Shown here piece after piece: positions 32,432 through 40,588 of a stretch of 64,000 bases of DNA. The notes beneath the pieces were generated by a model. It was not told where the DNA came from. It did not search any database and saw only the letters and a list, made by a program, of their open reading frames with translations. The translations under genes were made by a program, and so were the position numbers. Each line of letters opens with the position of its first letter. Position 1 is the first letter of the stretch. The DNA is taken from contig NZ_JANARS010000011.1 in NCBI RefSeq assembly GCF_024199985.1, forward strand, positions 80,018 to 144,017. The letters are read 5' to 3'. This stretch comes from Nocardioides pinisoli (GTDB lineage Bacteria; Actinomycetota; Actinomycetes; Propionibacteriales; Nocardioidaceae).

Positions 32432-32815
32432 TCAGGCGCCCGCGCCGCCCGACCGGTCGGGCAGCTGCTGGAGCGCCCAGCCGTTGCCGTCGGGGTCGGC
32501 GAAGAAGACGAACCGGCCCCAGGCGAGCTCGTCGACGTCGCTGACCTCGACGCCGCGCGCCACCAGGTCGGCGTGGGTCGCGTCCGCGTCGGCGATGACC
32601 ATCTGCAGGTTGTCGAGCGAGCCCGGCTCCATGCGGGTGAGGCCGCGACCGATGGCGATCGAGCACGCCGAGCCGGGCGGCGTCAGCTGCACGAAGCGCA
32701 CCTCGTCGCTCACGGTCTGGTCGTGGTCGACGACGAAGCCCACCTTCTCGTAGAACTCCTTGGCCCGGTCGACGTCCGTCACGGGCACCATCACCAGCTC
32801 CAGCTTCATGTCCAT
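32432..32815 (-). CDS. VOC-family (glyoxalase/bleomycin resistance fold) protein
   Basis: 127 residues, one VOC module. LELVMVPVTDVDRAKEFYE at the N-terminus and VFFADPDGNGWALQQ at the C-terminus are diagnostic. Residues that would bind metal are Glu6/Gln-type positions and the C-terminal region, so activity is uncertain. Members include dioxygenases, glyoxalases and antibiotic-binding proteins; nothing in the context chooses among them. TAGCCT 6 bases upstream of ATG 32815 suggests a leaderless message. Confidence 0.82.
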   Translation of the reverse strand: MDMKLELVMVPVTDVDRAKEFYEKVGFVVDHDQTVSDEVRFVQLTPPGSACSIAIGRGLTRMEPGSLDNLQMVIADADATHADLVARGVEVSDVDELAWGRFVFFADPDGNGWALQQLPDRSGGAGA

Positions 32816-32821
32816 GCGTCG

Positions 32822-32827
32822 AGGCTA
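32822..32827 (-). promoter_or_regulatory. -10 element for VOC gene
   Basis: TAGCCT on the minus strand, 6 bases before ATG 32815. Confidence 0.45.
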
Positions 32828-32973
32828 GGAGTCCATCAGGCCAGCTGCCGTCCTCAATCCCTCTTGATATCCGAGGACGCCGCGGTCGGGACCGGCCCTC
32901 GTTCCCGTCCGCCACGTCCTCAGGTATCGCCATGCGGGCGCGGGAGAGCAGTGGGAAGGCCGGGGTGTGCTAT

Positions 32974-32990
32974 CTGTAGTAACTCAGTAG
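32974..32990 (+). promoter_or_regulatory. Candidate operator, copy 1
   Basis: CTGTAGTAACTCAGTAG, AT-rich against the background, 22 bases before the SsuD-like start. Shares 11 of 17 positions, including CAGTAG, with 34129-34145 in front of the transporter operon. Confidence 0.3.
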
Positions 32991-33012
32991 AGATTGCTCG
33001 GAAAGGAGCACG

Positions 33013-34068
33013 ATGGAGTTCCTCTGGTACGTCCCCAACCAGGTGTCGGCGGGTCACCGGCTCGACGACACGGTCGAGGGGCACAACAGCCTGCAGCGCC
33101 TGACGGCGCTGGCCCGCCTGACCGAGGACCACGGGTGGGGTGGTGCGCTCATCGGCACCGGCTGGAAGCGGCCCGACACCTTCACGGTGGCGACCGCCCT
33201 CGCCGCGGCCACGACGAGGTTCAACCCCCTGATCGCGATCCGGCCGGGCTACTGGACGCCGGCGCACTTCGCCTCCTCGGCGGCGACGCTCGACCAGCTC
33301 AGCGGCGGCCGGGTCAAGGTCAACATCGTGAGCGGGCCCGACCACCAGCCGCAGTACGGCGACGACGAGGGCGACCAGGCCCAGAGGTACGCCCGGACGC
33401 GCGAGTTCATGCGCCTGGTCCGCCGCTACTGGACCGAGGGCGACATCGCCGTCGAGGGCGAGCACTACCGGGCCGAGGGCGCCACCCTCGAGCACAAGCC
33501 GGTGGCGCGCGAGGGACGGCCGCACCCGCCGCTCTACTTCGGCGGGGCGTCCGAGGCCGCCCAGCGCACCGCGGCCGCCGAGGCGGACGTCCAGCTGTTC
33601 TGGGGCGAGCCGCTCGACGGCGTCGCGGCACGCATCGACCACCTCCGGACGCTCAGTGCCGACCTCGGCCGCGACCTGCCGCCGCTGGAGTACGGGCTGC
33701 GCATCACCACGCTGGTGCGCGACACGACCGAGGAGGCCTGGGCCGATGCCGAGGCGAAGGTCGCCGCGATGGCCCGGGGGCAGGACGAGTGGGCCGTCGA
33801 CCTCGGTCGTCGGGTGGCCGTGGGCCAGCAGCGCCTGCTCGACCTCGCCGAGAAGGGCGACGTGCTCGACGACTGCCTCTACACCGCGCCCGGCCGCGTC
33901 GGCGGCGGCGGTGCGGGCACCACCTGGTTGGTCGGCTCGCCGGACGACGTGGCGAAGGCGCTGCGTCGCTACGCCGACCTCGGCGTCACCCACTTCGTGC
34001 TCAGCGACACGCCGTACGAGCAGGAGATCGTGCGCGTCGGCGACGCCCTGCTGCCGCTGCTGCGCTGA
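33013..34068 (+). CDS. SsuD-like FMNH2-dependent alkanesulfonate monooxygenase
   Basis: 351 residues, luciferase-like (LLM) TIM barrel. FLWYVPN start, IAIRPGYWTP, ATLDQLSGGRVKVNIVSG, PPLYFGGASEAAQ, GEP and the GGGGAGTTWLVGSP loop follow the order of E. coli SsuD (381 residues). That enzyme cleaves C-S bonds of alkanesulfonates with reduced FMN and O2, freeing sulfite. ATG has GGAAAGGAG 4 bases upstream. The adjacent importer is of the sulfonate type, fitting sulfur scavenging. No SsuE-type flavin reductase gene is seen in the window, so reduced flavin must come from elsewhere. Confidence 0.85.
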   Translation: MEFLWYVPNQVSAGHRLDDTVEGHNSLQRLTALARLTEDHGWGGALIGTGWKRPDTFTVATALAAATTRFNPLIAIRPGYWTPAHFASSAATLDQLSGGRVKVNIVSGPDHQPQYGDDEGDQAQRYARTREFMRLVRRYWTEGDIAVEGEHYRAEGATLEHKPVAREGRPHPPLYFGGASEAAQRTAAAEADVQLFWGEPLDGVAARIDHLRTLSADLGRDLPPLEYGLRITTLVRDTTEEAWADAEAKVAAMARGQDEWAVDLGRRVAVGQQRLLDLAEKGDVLDDCLYTAPGRVGGGGAGTTWLVGSPDDVAKALRRYADLGVTHFVLSDTPYEQEIVRVGDALLPLLR

Positions 34069-34128
34069 GGGGTCGGGCCCGCCGGTCGGCGTGGTCGCGA
34101 ACTCCTGTCACATCAAACAACATAAAGG

Positions 34129-34145
34129 CTAGTTAATTACAGTAG
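34129..34145 (+). promoter_or_regulatory. Candidate operator/promoter of importer operon, copy 2
   Basis: CTAGTTAATTACAGTAG lies in a very AT-rich patch (34104-34150). The TACAGT within it also fits a -10 hexamer. Similar to 32974-32990. Confidence 0.35.
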
Positions 34146-34179
34146 TTTTGGAGTCCGTAGTCACGAAGGAGACCCACTG

Positions 34180-35232
34180 ATGCCACGACGAGGGCGCACC
34201 CGCACCCTGACCCGAGCTGCCCTGCTGGCCACGGCCGGCCTGATGGCCCTCTCCGCCTGCGGCGGTGAGGGGGCCGGTCCCCGGCTCGAGCTGTCCGCCG
34301 CCCTGCCCGACTCCCCGCCCGACGGCACCGTGCTGCGCGTCGGCGACCCGGCCACCCAGGTGGCCCTCGAGACCTCCGGGCTCATCGACGACCTCGACAT
34401 CGAGGTCGAGTGGGCCAACATCACCGGTGGCCCCAAGACGCTGGAGGCCTTCCGCGCCGACGCCATCGACATCGGCTCGGTGGCCGACATCCCGCCGCTG
34501 TTCGCGCACTGGACCGGCACCGACGTCCGCATCGTCGCCGCGCGCGAGACGGTCGACCCCGCCGAGCACCCGACGTACGAGCTCGGCGTCGCACCGGGCG
34601 TCGACGTCACGTCGATCGAGGACCTGAAGGGCAAGAAGATCGCCTACAGCCCGGGCCAGGCCCAGGGCGCACTGGTGCTCAACGTGCTCCGCGAGGCCGG
34701 GCTGACCCAGGACGACGTCGAGCTCGTCGAGATGCAGAGCGTCGACGACGCCTTCTCCGTGGCGCTCGCCGGCAAGCAGGTCGACGTCGCCCCGCTGGGC
34801 CAGACGCTGGTGAAGACCTACCTGGCCAAGTACGAGCGCGACGGCGCCACCACCATCCAGCCAGGCGTGCGCGACGACGCCTGGACGCTCTACACGCCGA
34901 CCACCGTGCTGGAGGACGCCGACAAGGCGGCCGCGATCAAGGAGTACGTCGCTGCGTGGGCGAAGGCCCAGCAGTGGATCTCCGACAACCCGGACGAGTT
35001 CGCCGAGGCCTACTACGTCGACCACGAGGGCCTCACGCCCGAGGACGCGCAGTACGTCGTCGACGCGCTCGGCGAGTTCACCGTGCCGACCAGCTGGGAC
35101 GAGTTCATCGCCCGCCACCAGGAGACCGTCGACACGCTCGTGAAGGAGCAGGACCAGGAGCCGCTCGAGGTCGAGACCCTCTACGACCGGCGCTACGAGA
35201 AGGCCATCGCCGACGCCGTGGAGGGCTCATGA
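34180..35232 (+). CDS. Sulfonate-type ABC importer substrate-binding lipoprotein (SsuA-like)
   Basis: 350 residues. Signal peptide with lipobox LSAC, lipidated Cys27. LRVGDPATQVALE, IGSVADIPPLFAHWTG, DLKGKKIAYSPGQAQGAL and the NPDEFAEAYY segment place it in the SsuA/TauA/NMT1 family of periplasmic-type receptors. Directly upstream of permease and ATPase genes with 4-base overlap, preceded by GAAGGAG. Sulfonates or related organosulfur anions are the probable ligand, judged from the flanking monooxygenases. Confidence 0.87.
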   Translation: MPRRGRTRTLTRAALLATAGLMALSACGGEGAGPRLELSAALPDSPPDGTVLRVGDPATQVALETSGLIDDLDIEVEWANITGGPKTLEAFRADAIDIGSVADIPPLFAHWTGTDVRIVAARETVDPAEHPTYELGVAPGVDVTSIEDLKGKKIAYSPGQAQGALVLNVLREAGLTQDDVELVEMQSVDDAFSVALAGKQVDVAPLGQTLVKTYLAKYERDGATTIQPGVRDDAWTLYTPTTVLEDADKAAAIKEYVAAWAKAQQWISDNPDEFAEAYYVDHEGLTPEDAQYVVDALGEFTVPTSWDEFIARHQETVDTLVKEQDQEPLEVETLYDRRYEKAIADAVEGS

Positions 35233-36077
35233 CGACCCTCGCCGGCAACCTGACCGCCGCCGCCCGCCCGCTCGCCGAGGCGGAGGACGTACGCCCCATC
35301 CGGCGCCGGCTCGGTCCCGGCGAGCCGATCCGCTTCGGCGGACTCGTGGGCATCGTCGCGCTGCTCGCCCTGTGGGTGGTGGGGTCCGCCACCGGGCTGC
35401 TCGACCCGCGCACGCTCACCGAGCCGTGGACGGTCCTGCAGACGGCCGGCACGCTGGTCGAGAACGGCCGCCTGCAGGAGAGCCTGCTGACCTCCGGCGT
35501 CCGCGCCGCGCTCGGCCTGGGCCTCGGTGTCCTCGTCGGCACGGTCCTGGCGGTGGTCTCCGGACTCTCGCGCATCGGCGAGTCCCTGATCGACGGGCCG
35601 ATCCAGGTCAAGCGCTCCATCCCCACGCTCGCACTCATCCCCCTGCTGATCCTGTGGCTCGGCATCGGTGAGCCGATGAAGGTCATCACCATCGCGCTGG
35701 CCGTGTTCGTGCCGATCTACATCCACACCCACAACGGCCTGCGCACGATCGAGGGCCGCTACGCCGAGCTCGCCGAGACCCTCGGCGTGACGCGCGGCGA
35801 GTTCGTCCGGCACGTGGTGCTCCCCGGCGCGATGCCCGGCTTCCTGCTCGGCCTGCGCTTCGCGGTGACCTCGTCGCTGCTCGCGCTGGTCGTGGTCGAG
35901 GTCATCAACGCCACGAGCGGGATCGGCCACATGATCACGCTCGCGTCCAACTACGGGCAGACCGACATCATCGTCGTCGGCCTGGTCGTCTACGCGCTGC
36001 TCGGCGTCACCGCCGACGCGGTGGTCCGACTCATCGAGAGGAAGGCACTGTCATGGCGTCGCACACTGGCCGGCTGA
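35229..36077 (+). CDS. ABC importer permease (SsuC-like)
   Basis: 282 residues, about six TM helices. The cytoplasmic coupling motif EAA---G appears as LAETLGVTRGEFVRHVVLPGAMPG. BPD-type inner membrane protein of the SsuC/TauC group. ATGA overlap with the receptor gene and 25-base overlap with the ATPase gene show one operon. Confidence 0.9.
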   Translation: MTTLAGNLTAAARPLAEAEDVRPIRRRLGPGEPIRFGGLVGIVALLALWVVGSATGLLDPRTLTEPWTVLQTAGTLVENGRLQESLLTSGVRAALGLGLGVLVGTVLAVVSGLSRIGESLIDGPIQVKRSIPTLALIPLLILWLGIGEPMKVITIALAVFVPIYIHTHNGLRTIEGRYAELAETLGVTRGEFVRHVVLPGAMPGFLLGLRFAVTSSLLALVVVEVINATSGIGHMITLASNYGQTDIIVVGLVVYALLGVTADAVVRLIERKALSWRRTLAG

Positions 36078-36823
36078 CCCCGGCCGTCCGGGTCCAGAGC
36101 CTGCACCGCAGCTTCAACGAGGCGGGTGGCGTGCTCAACGGCCTCGACCTCGACATCGCCCCCGGCGAGTTCGTGGCCCTCCTGGGTCGCAGCGGCTCGG
36201 GCAAGAGCACCCTGCTCCGTGCCCTCGCCGGCCTCGACCGGGGTGTCGCCGGCACCGGCCGCATCGAGGTCCCCGACAAGGTGTCGGTCGTCTTCCAGGA
36301 CTCGCGCCTGCTGCCGTGGAAGCGTGTGCTCGACAACGTGACGCTCGGGCTCCGCAGCGGCGACGCCTCGGACCGCGGCCGCCAGGCCCTCGACGAGGTC
36401 GGGCTCGCCGGCCGCGAGCGGGCCTGGCCCCACGAGCTCTCCGGCGGCGAGCAGCAGCGCGCCTCGCTGGCCCGCTCGCTGGTGCGCGACCCGCAGCTGA
36501 TCCTGGCCGACGAGCCGTTCGGCGCGCTCGACGCGCTCACCCGGATCCGGATGCACACGCTGCTGCGCAGGCTCTGCGAGGTGCACCAGCCGGCCGTCCT
36601 GCTCGTCACCCACGACGTCGACGAGGCCATCGTGCTCGCCGACCGGGTGATCGTGCTCGACGGAGGCGTCGTACGCCACGACGCGCGGGTCGAGCTCGAC
36701 GGACGCCGGTCGCAGGCCGACCCGGCCTTCGCGCGGCTCCGGGCCCGGCTGCTCACCGAGCTCGGTGTCGAGGACGACCACGACGCGGCCGCCCCGAGCC
36801 ACGTCGAGAGGGCGGCCTCATGA
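36053..36823 (+). CDS. ABC importer ATPase (SsuB-like)
   Basis: 256 residues. Walker A GRSGSGKST (45-53), Q-loop VFQDSRLLPWK, signature LSGGEQQR, Walker B LILADEPFGALD and switch His in LLVTHDVDEA are all present; the LLPWK after the Q-loop is characteristic of SsuB/TauB-type ATPases. It starts inside the permease gene and ends overlapping the following monooxygenase gene by 4 bases. Confidence 0.92.
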   Translation: MASHTGRLTPAVRVQSLHRSFNEAGGVLNGLDLDIAPGEFVALLGRSGSGKSTLLRALAGLDRGVAGTGRIEVPDKVSVVFQDSRLLPWKRVLDNVTLGLRSGDASDRGRQALDEVGLAGRERAWPHELSGGEQQRASLARSLVRDPQLILADEPFGALDALTRIRMHTLLRRLCEVHQPAVLLVTHDVDEAIVLADRVIVLDGGVVRHDARVELDGRRSQADPAFARLRARLLTELGVEDDHDAAAPSHVERAAS

Positions 36824-38169
36824 CCTCGTCGGGCAAGCAGCTGCACCTCAACCTGTTCATCTACCCCGACGGCCACCACGAGGCCGCCTGGCGGCACCCG
36901 GACAGCGAGACCGACCGGATCCTCGACATCTCCTACTACCAGGAGCTTGCCCAGCGGGCCGAGGCCGCGAAGTTCGACGCCGTCTTCTTCGCCGACGGTC
37001 CGTCGCTGGCGGAGAACATCCAGTACGCCGCCCGCTTCCGCCTCGAGCCGATCACCGTGATGACGGCGATCGTCGCGGCGACCGAGCGGATCGGGGTGAT
37101 CGGCACCGCGTCGACGACCTACACCGAGCCCTACAACCTGGCCCGACAGCTCTCCGCCCTGGACCACCTCAGCAAGGGGCGGGCCGGCTGGAACATCGTC
37201 ACCACCGGCGCCGCCAACGCGGCGCTCAACTTCGGCCTCGACGCGCACCCGCTGCACCGCGACCGCTACGAGCGCGCGGAGGAGTACGTCGACGTCATCA
37301 CGAAGCTGTGGGACAGCTGGGAGGACGACGCCGTCGTCGCCGACCGGGAGAGCGGGATCTTCGCCGACCCCGGCAAGATCCACCGCGTCGACCACGTCGG
37401 CAAGCACTTCCGGGTGGCGGGCCCGCTCAACGCGCCGCGGTCGCCGCAGGGGCGGCCGGTCTACGTGCAGGCCGGGTCGTCCGAGGACGGCCGGGCGTTC
37501 GCGGCCCGCTGGGCCGAGGCGATCTTCACCGCCCACCAGACGCTCGGGTCGGCACAGGAGTTCTACGCCGACATCAAGCACCGGGCGCAGGCGCAGGGCC
37601 GCGACCCGCGGGGCCTCAAGGTGCTGCCCGGCATCAGCCCGTTCATCGGTTCCACCGCCAAGGAGGCCGAGGACCTGCACCAGCAGCTCAACGACCTCAC
37701 CCAGCCGGGCTACTCGCTGGCCCAGCTCAACCGGCTCACCGGCGTCGACCTGTCGGCGTACGACCTCGACGGACCCTTCCCGCGCGAGGTCATCGACGCC
37801 GACGAGGAGCGCAGCGAGGGTAGCCGCTTCCAGCTCGTGCTCGACATCGTGGAGCGCGAGGACCCCACCCTCCGCCAGCTGTGCCACCGGCTCGCCGGCG
37901 CCCGCGGGCACCGGGTCTTCACCGGCACCCCCGACCAGGTCGCCGACACCATCCAGGACTGGGCCGAGCACGGTGCCGCCGACGGCTTCAACGTCATGCC
38001 GCCGTGGCTCCCGGGTGGCATCGAGGTGTTCATCGACGAGGTCGTGCCGATCCTGCGCCGACGCGGGTTGTTCCGCACGGAGTACACAGGACGCACCCTC
38101 CGCGACCACCTCGGCCTCGCCCGGCCGGCCAGCCAGTACGCCCCTCGTCCCACCAAGGAGACCGCATGA
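36820..38169 (+). CDS. FMN-dependent monooxygenase, NtaA/SnaA/DszA (SoxA) family
   Basis: 449 residues, LLM superfamily. LNLFIYPDGHHEAAWRHPDS start, ARQLSALDHLSKGRAGWNIVTT, GRPVYVQAGSSEDGRAFAA and FNVMPPWLPGG are hallmarks of nitrilotriacetate/dibenzothiophene-sulfone monooxygenases, which use reduced FMN supplied by a separate reductase. ATG overlaps the ATPase stop, so it belongs to the importer operon. With the SsuD-like enzyme it suggests attack on an organosulfur compound (for example a sulfone or aryl sulfonate); an aminopolycarboxylate substrate cannot be excluded. Confidence 0.86.
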   Translation: MTSSGKQLHLNLFIYPDGHHEAAWRHPDSETDRILDISYYQELAQRAEAAKFDAVFFADGPSLAENIQYAARFRLEPITVMTAIVAATERIGVIGTASTTYTEPYNLARQLSALDHLSKGRAGWNIVTTGAANAALNFGLDAHPLHRDRYERAEEYVDVITKLWDSWEDDAVVADRESGIFADPGKIHRVDHVGKHFRVAGPLNAPRSPQGRPVYVQAGSSEDGRAFAARWAEAIFTAHQTLGSAQEFYADIKHRAQAQGRDPRGLKVLPGISPFIGSTAKEAEDLHQQLNDLTQPGYSLAQLNRLTGVDLSAYDLDGPFPREVIDADEERSEGSRFQLVLDIVEREDPTLRQLCHRLAGARGHRVFTGTPDQVADTIQDWAEHGAADGFNVMPPWLPGGIEVFIDEVVPILRRRGLFRTEYTGRTLRDHLGLARPASQYAPRPTKETA

Positions 38170-38239
38170 ACGAGCGGAGCGAGTTCATCATCAGACACAG
38201 TGCGCCACGTGCCTCATGGGCGCACGGAGCGAAGCGAGT
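38167..38239 (+). repeat. GAGCGnAGCGAG repeat unit in operon gap
   Basis: GAGCGGAGCGAGT (38172-38184) and GAGCGAAGCGAGT (38227-38239) are direct repeats. Between and around them are inverted arms TGAAC/GTTCA (38167-38171, 38183-38187) and GTGCGCC/GGCGCAC (38200-38206, 38219-38225). Looks like a REP-type palindromic element in the only sizeable gap of the operon. Confidence 0.6.
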
Positions 38240-38245
38240 ACGCAC

Positions 38246-39292
38246 ATGAGCTACGAGCACTACCGGCCCCTCGGCCGCACCGGCGTCCAGGTCAGCCCAC
38301 TGACCCTCGGCGCGATGATGTTCGGCGCCTGGGGCAACCCCGACCACGACGAGTCGATCGCGATCATCCACCGCGCGCTCGACGCCGGCATCAACGTCAT
38401 CGACACCGCCGACGTCTATGCCCGTGGCGAGTCCGAGGAGATCGTCGGCAAGGCGCTGCAGGCCCGCCGGGGCAGCCGCGACGACGTCTTCCTCGCGACC
38501 AAGTTCCACGGCAGCATGCACGACGAGGACCCCAACCAGGCGGGCAGCTCGCGTCGCTGGATCATCCGCGAGGTCGAGCACTCGCTGCGCCGGCTGCAGG
38601 TCGACCACATCGACCTCTACCAGGTGCACCGGCCCCGGCCGGAGGTCGACGTCGACGAGACGCTCGGCGCGCTCACCGACCTCGTTCGGCAGGGCAAGAT
38701 CCGCTACATCGGCACCTCGACGTTCCTGCCCTCGCAGGTGGTCGAGGCCCAGTGGGTCGCCGAGAAGCGCCAGCGCGAGCGCCCGGTCACCGAGCAGCCG
38801 CCGTACTCGATCCTCGCCCGCGAGGTGGAGCGCGACATCCTGCCGACGGCCCAGAAGTACGGCCTCGGCGTGCTCCCGTGGAGCCCGCTCGCGGGCGGCT
38901 GGCTGTCGGGTCGCTACCGCCGCGGCGAGGACCCCGCCGTGACGTCGAGCCGGCTGAGGCGCCAGCCGGCCCGCCACGATCCCGCCTCGCCCGAGAACAA
39001 GGTCAAGCTGGAGGCCGTCCACCAGCTGCAGGAGCTGGCGGACGAGGCCGGGCTGTCGCTGATCCACCTCGCGCTGGGCTTCGTGCTGGCCCACCCGGCC
39101 GTGTCGTCGGCGATCATCGGCCCGCGCACGCTCGAGCAGCTCGAGTCCCAGCTGGGGGTGGAGAAGGTGGTCCTCCCCTCCGACGTGCTCGACCGCATCG
39201 ACGAGATCGTGCCGCCCGGCACGACCCTCAACGAGGCGGACCGCGGGTATGCCCCGCCGGCGCTGGTGGAGGCAGCGCTGCGGCGACGGTGA
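38246..39292 (+). CDS. Aldo/keto reductase (AKR11/YghZ-like type)
   Basis: 348 residues. LGRTGVQVSPLTLGAMMFGAWG start, tetrad Asp53, Tyr58 (DTADVY), Lys86 (TKF), His128 (QVHRP), and the C-terminal SSAIIGPRTLEQLESQL coenzyme segment. It follows the monooxygenase by 76 bases and may reduce a carbonyl released by C-S cleavage; that link is inference. ATG 38246 begins the conserved N-terminus; the open frame upstream includes the repeat unit and is not used. Confidence 0.9.
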   Translation: MSYEHYRPLGRTGVQVSPLTLGAMMFGAWGNPDHDESIAIIHRALDAGINVIDTADVYARGESEEIVGKALQARRGSRDDVFLATKFHGSMHDEDPNQAGSSRRWIIREVEHSLRRLQVDHIDLYQVHRPRPEVDVDETLGALTDLVRQGKIRYIGTSTFLPSQVVEAQWVAEKRQRERPVTEQPPYSILAREVERDILPTAQKYGLGVLPWSPLAGGWLSGRYRRGEDPAVTSSRLRRQPARHDPASPENKVKLEAVHQLQELADEAGLSLIHLALGFVLAHPAVSSAIIGPRTLEQLESQLGVEKVVLPSDVLDRIDEIVPPGTTLNEADRGYAPPALVEAALRRR

Positions 39293-39300
39293 CGGCCGCG

Positions 39301-39336
39301 GCGGGTCCGGTTCGCGTGGGGTGAGCCGGAGCCCGC
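39301..39336 (+). terminator. Hairpin after aldo/keto reductase gene
   Basis: GCGGGTCCGG pairs with CCGGAGCCCGC with a one-base bulge, 15-base loop, 9 bases after the stop. Confidence 0.55.
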
Positions 39337-39447
39337 CCGCCTGCGGGGTGACGCGCTGTGAGGCTTCTCTCGTCGGGGAACATCTGCGGCCGCGACGGGG
39401 CTGAGCGTGGTCGTACAGTCCTCAACTTCCTGGAGGCAACACCCCCC

Positions 39448-40536
39448 ATGTCCCACGCATTCGAGCCCCTCGCCGTCGGTCCCTGGACGCTCCCGCAGCG
39501 CTTCGTGATGGCGCCGCTGACCCGCAACCGCGCGGGTGCCGGCAACGCCCCGACCGGCCTCAACGCCGAGTACTACGCGCAGCGCGCCAGCGCCGGCCTG
39601 ATCATCACCGAGGGCGTCGCCCCGAGCCACGTGGGACAGGGCTACCTCGACGTGCCGGGTCTCTACACCGACGAGCAGGTCGCCGGGTGGCGCACCGTCG
39701 CCGACGCGGTGCACGCGCAGGGCGGCGTCATCGTGGCCCAGCTCATGCACGCCGGGCGGATCGCCCACGCCGACAACAAGGACGGCGTCGAGACCGTCGC
39801 CCCGAGCGCCGTGCAGGCCCCCGGCGAGATGGTGACCGCTGACGGCGGCAAGCCCCACGACGTGCCGCGCGCGGTCGAGACCGACGAGGTCGCCGGCCTG
39901 GTCGCCGACTACGTCACCGCCGCCCGCAACGCGATCGCCGCCGGCCTCGACGGTGTCGAGGTGCACGCGGCCAACGGCTACCTGGGCCACCAGTTCCTCG
40001 ACCCGACGGTCAACCTGCGCGACGACGTCTACGGTGGCTCGCCGGAGAACCGTGCCCGCTTCGTCGTCGAGGTCGTCACCGCGGTCGCCGAGGCGATCGG
40101 CGCCGAGCGCGTGGGCCTGCGGCTCAGCCCGGCCCACCAGTTCAACGGCATCGGCGAGGAGATCGGCGCCGACCTCACGGCGACCTACCGCGCCGTCGTC
40201 GACGCCGTCGCCGGTCTCGGCCTGGCCTACCTGAGCCTGCTCGCCAGCCCGCTGGAGCCGCTCGAGGCGCTGGTCCGCGACCTGCGCGAGCGCTTCGACG
40301 GCGTGGTGCTCCTCAACGACGGGTTCGGCGACCTCACCACCCTCGACTCGGTCGAGCAGCTCCTCGCCACCGGCCACGCCGACGCGGTCGTCGTCGGTCG
40401 CCAGTTCCTCGCCAACCCCGACCTCGTCGAGCGCTGGCGGACCGGGGCGGAGCTCAACGCGCCCGACCCCGACACCTTCTACGGTGGCGGCGCCGAGGGC
40501 TACACCGACTACCCCACCCTCGAGCAGGCCTCCTGA
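39448..40536 (+). CDS. Old Yellow Enzyme family NADH:flavin oxidoreductase
   Basis: 362 residues. FVMAPLTRNRA, EGVAPS, AQLMHAGRIAH, HAANGYLGHQFLDP, YGGSPENRARF and the VGRQFLANPDLV phosphate-binding end match OYE/NemA/XenA-type enzymes, which reduce activated alkenes or nitro compounds with FMN. ATG 39448 has TGGAGG 12 bases upstream. It may feed on the same unknown substrate as the preceding cluster or be independent; a terminator-like hairpin separates them. Confidence 0.92.
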   Translation: MSHAFEPLAVGPWTLPQRFVMAPLTRNRAGAGNAPTGLNAEYYAQRASAGLIITEGVAPSHVGQGYLDVPGLYTDEQVAGWRTVADAVHAQGGVIVAQLMHAGRIAHADNKDGVETVAPSAVQAPGEMVTADGGKPHDVPRAVETDEVAGLVADYVTAARNAIAAGLDGVEVHAANGYLGHQFLDPTVNLRDDVYGGSPENRARFVVEVVTAVAEAIGAERVGLRLSPAHQFNGIGEEIGADLTATYRAVVDAVAGLGLAYLSLLASPLEPLEALVRDLRERFDGVVLLNDGFGDLTTLDSVEQLLATGHADAVVVGRQFLANPDLVERWRTGAELNAPDPDTFYGGGAEGYTDYPTLEQAS

Positions 40537-40553
40537 GCCTGCCTGCGACCGGT

Positions 40554-40586
40554 CCGGCCGGCCCCGGCCCCCGTGGGGCCGGCCGG
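40554..40586. terminator. Bidirectional terminator
   Basis: Perfect 12-bp stem CCGGCCGGCCCC/GGGGCCGGCCGG with a 9-base loop, between the convergent OYE and MFS genes. Confidence 0.8.
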
Positions 40587-40588
40587 GC

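Noticed and set aside
34410..35228. Long in-frame extension of the importer permease gene
   Set aside because: It is the substrate-binding protein gene in another frame; the ATGA overlap and family length fix the permease start at 35229.
36031..38109. Long minus-strand frames opposite the importer ATPase and monooxygenase
   Set aside because: Low-complexity shadow of strong plus-strand genes; no family motif.
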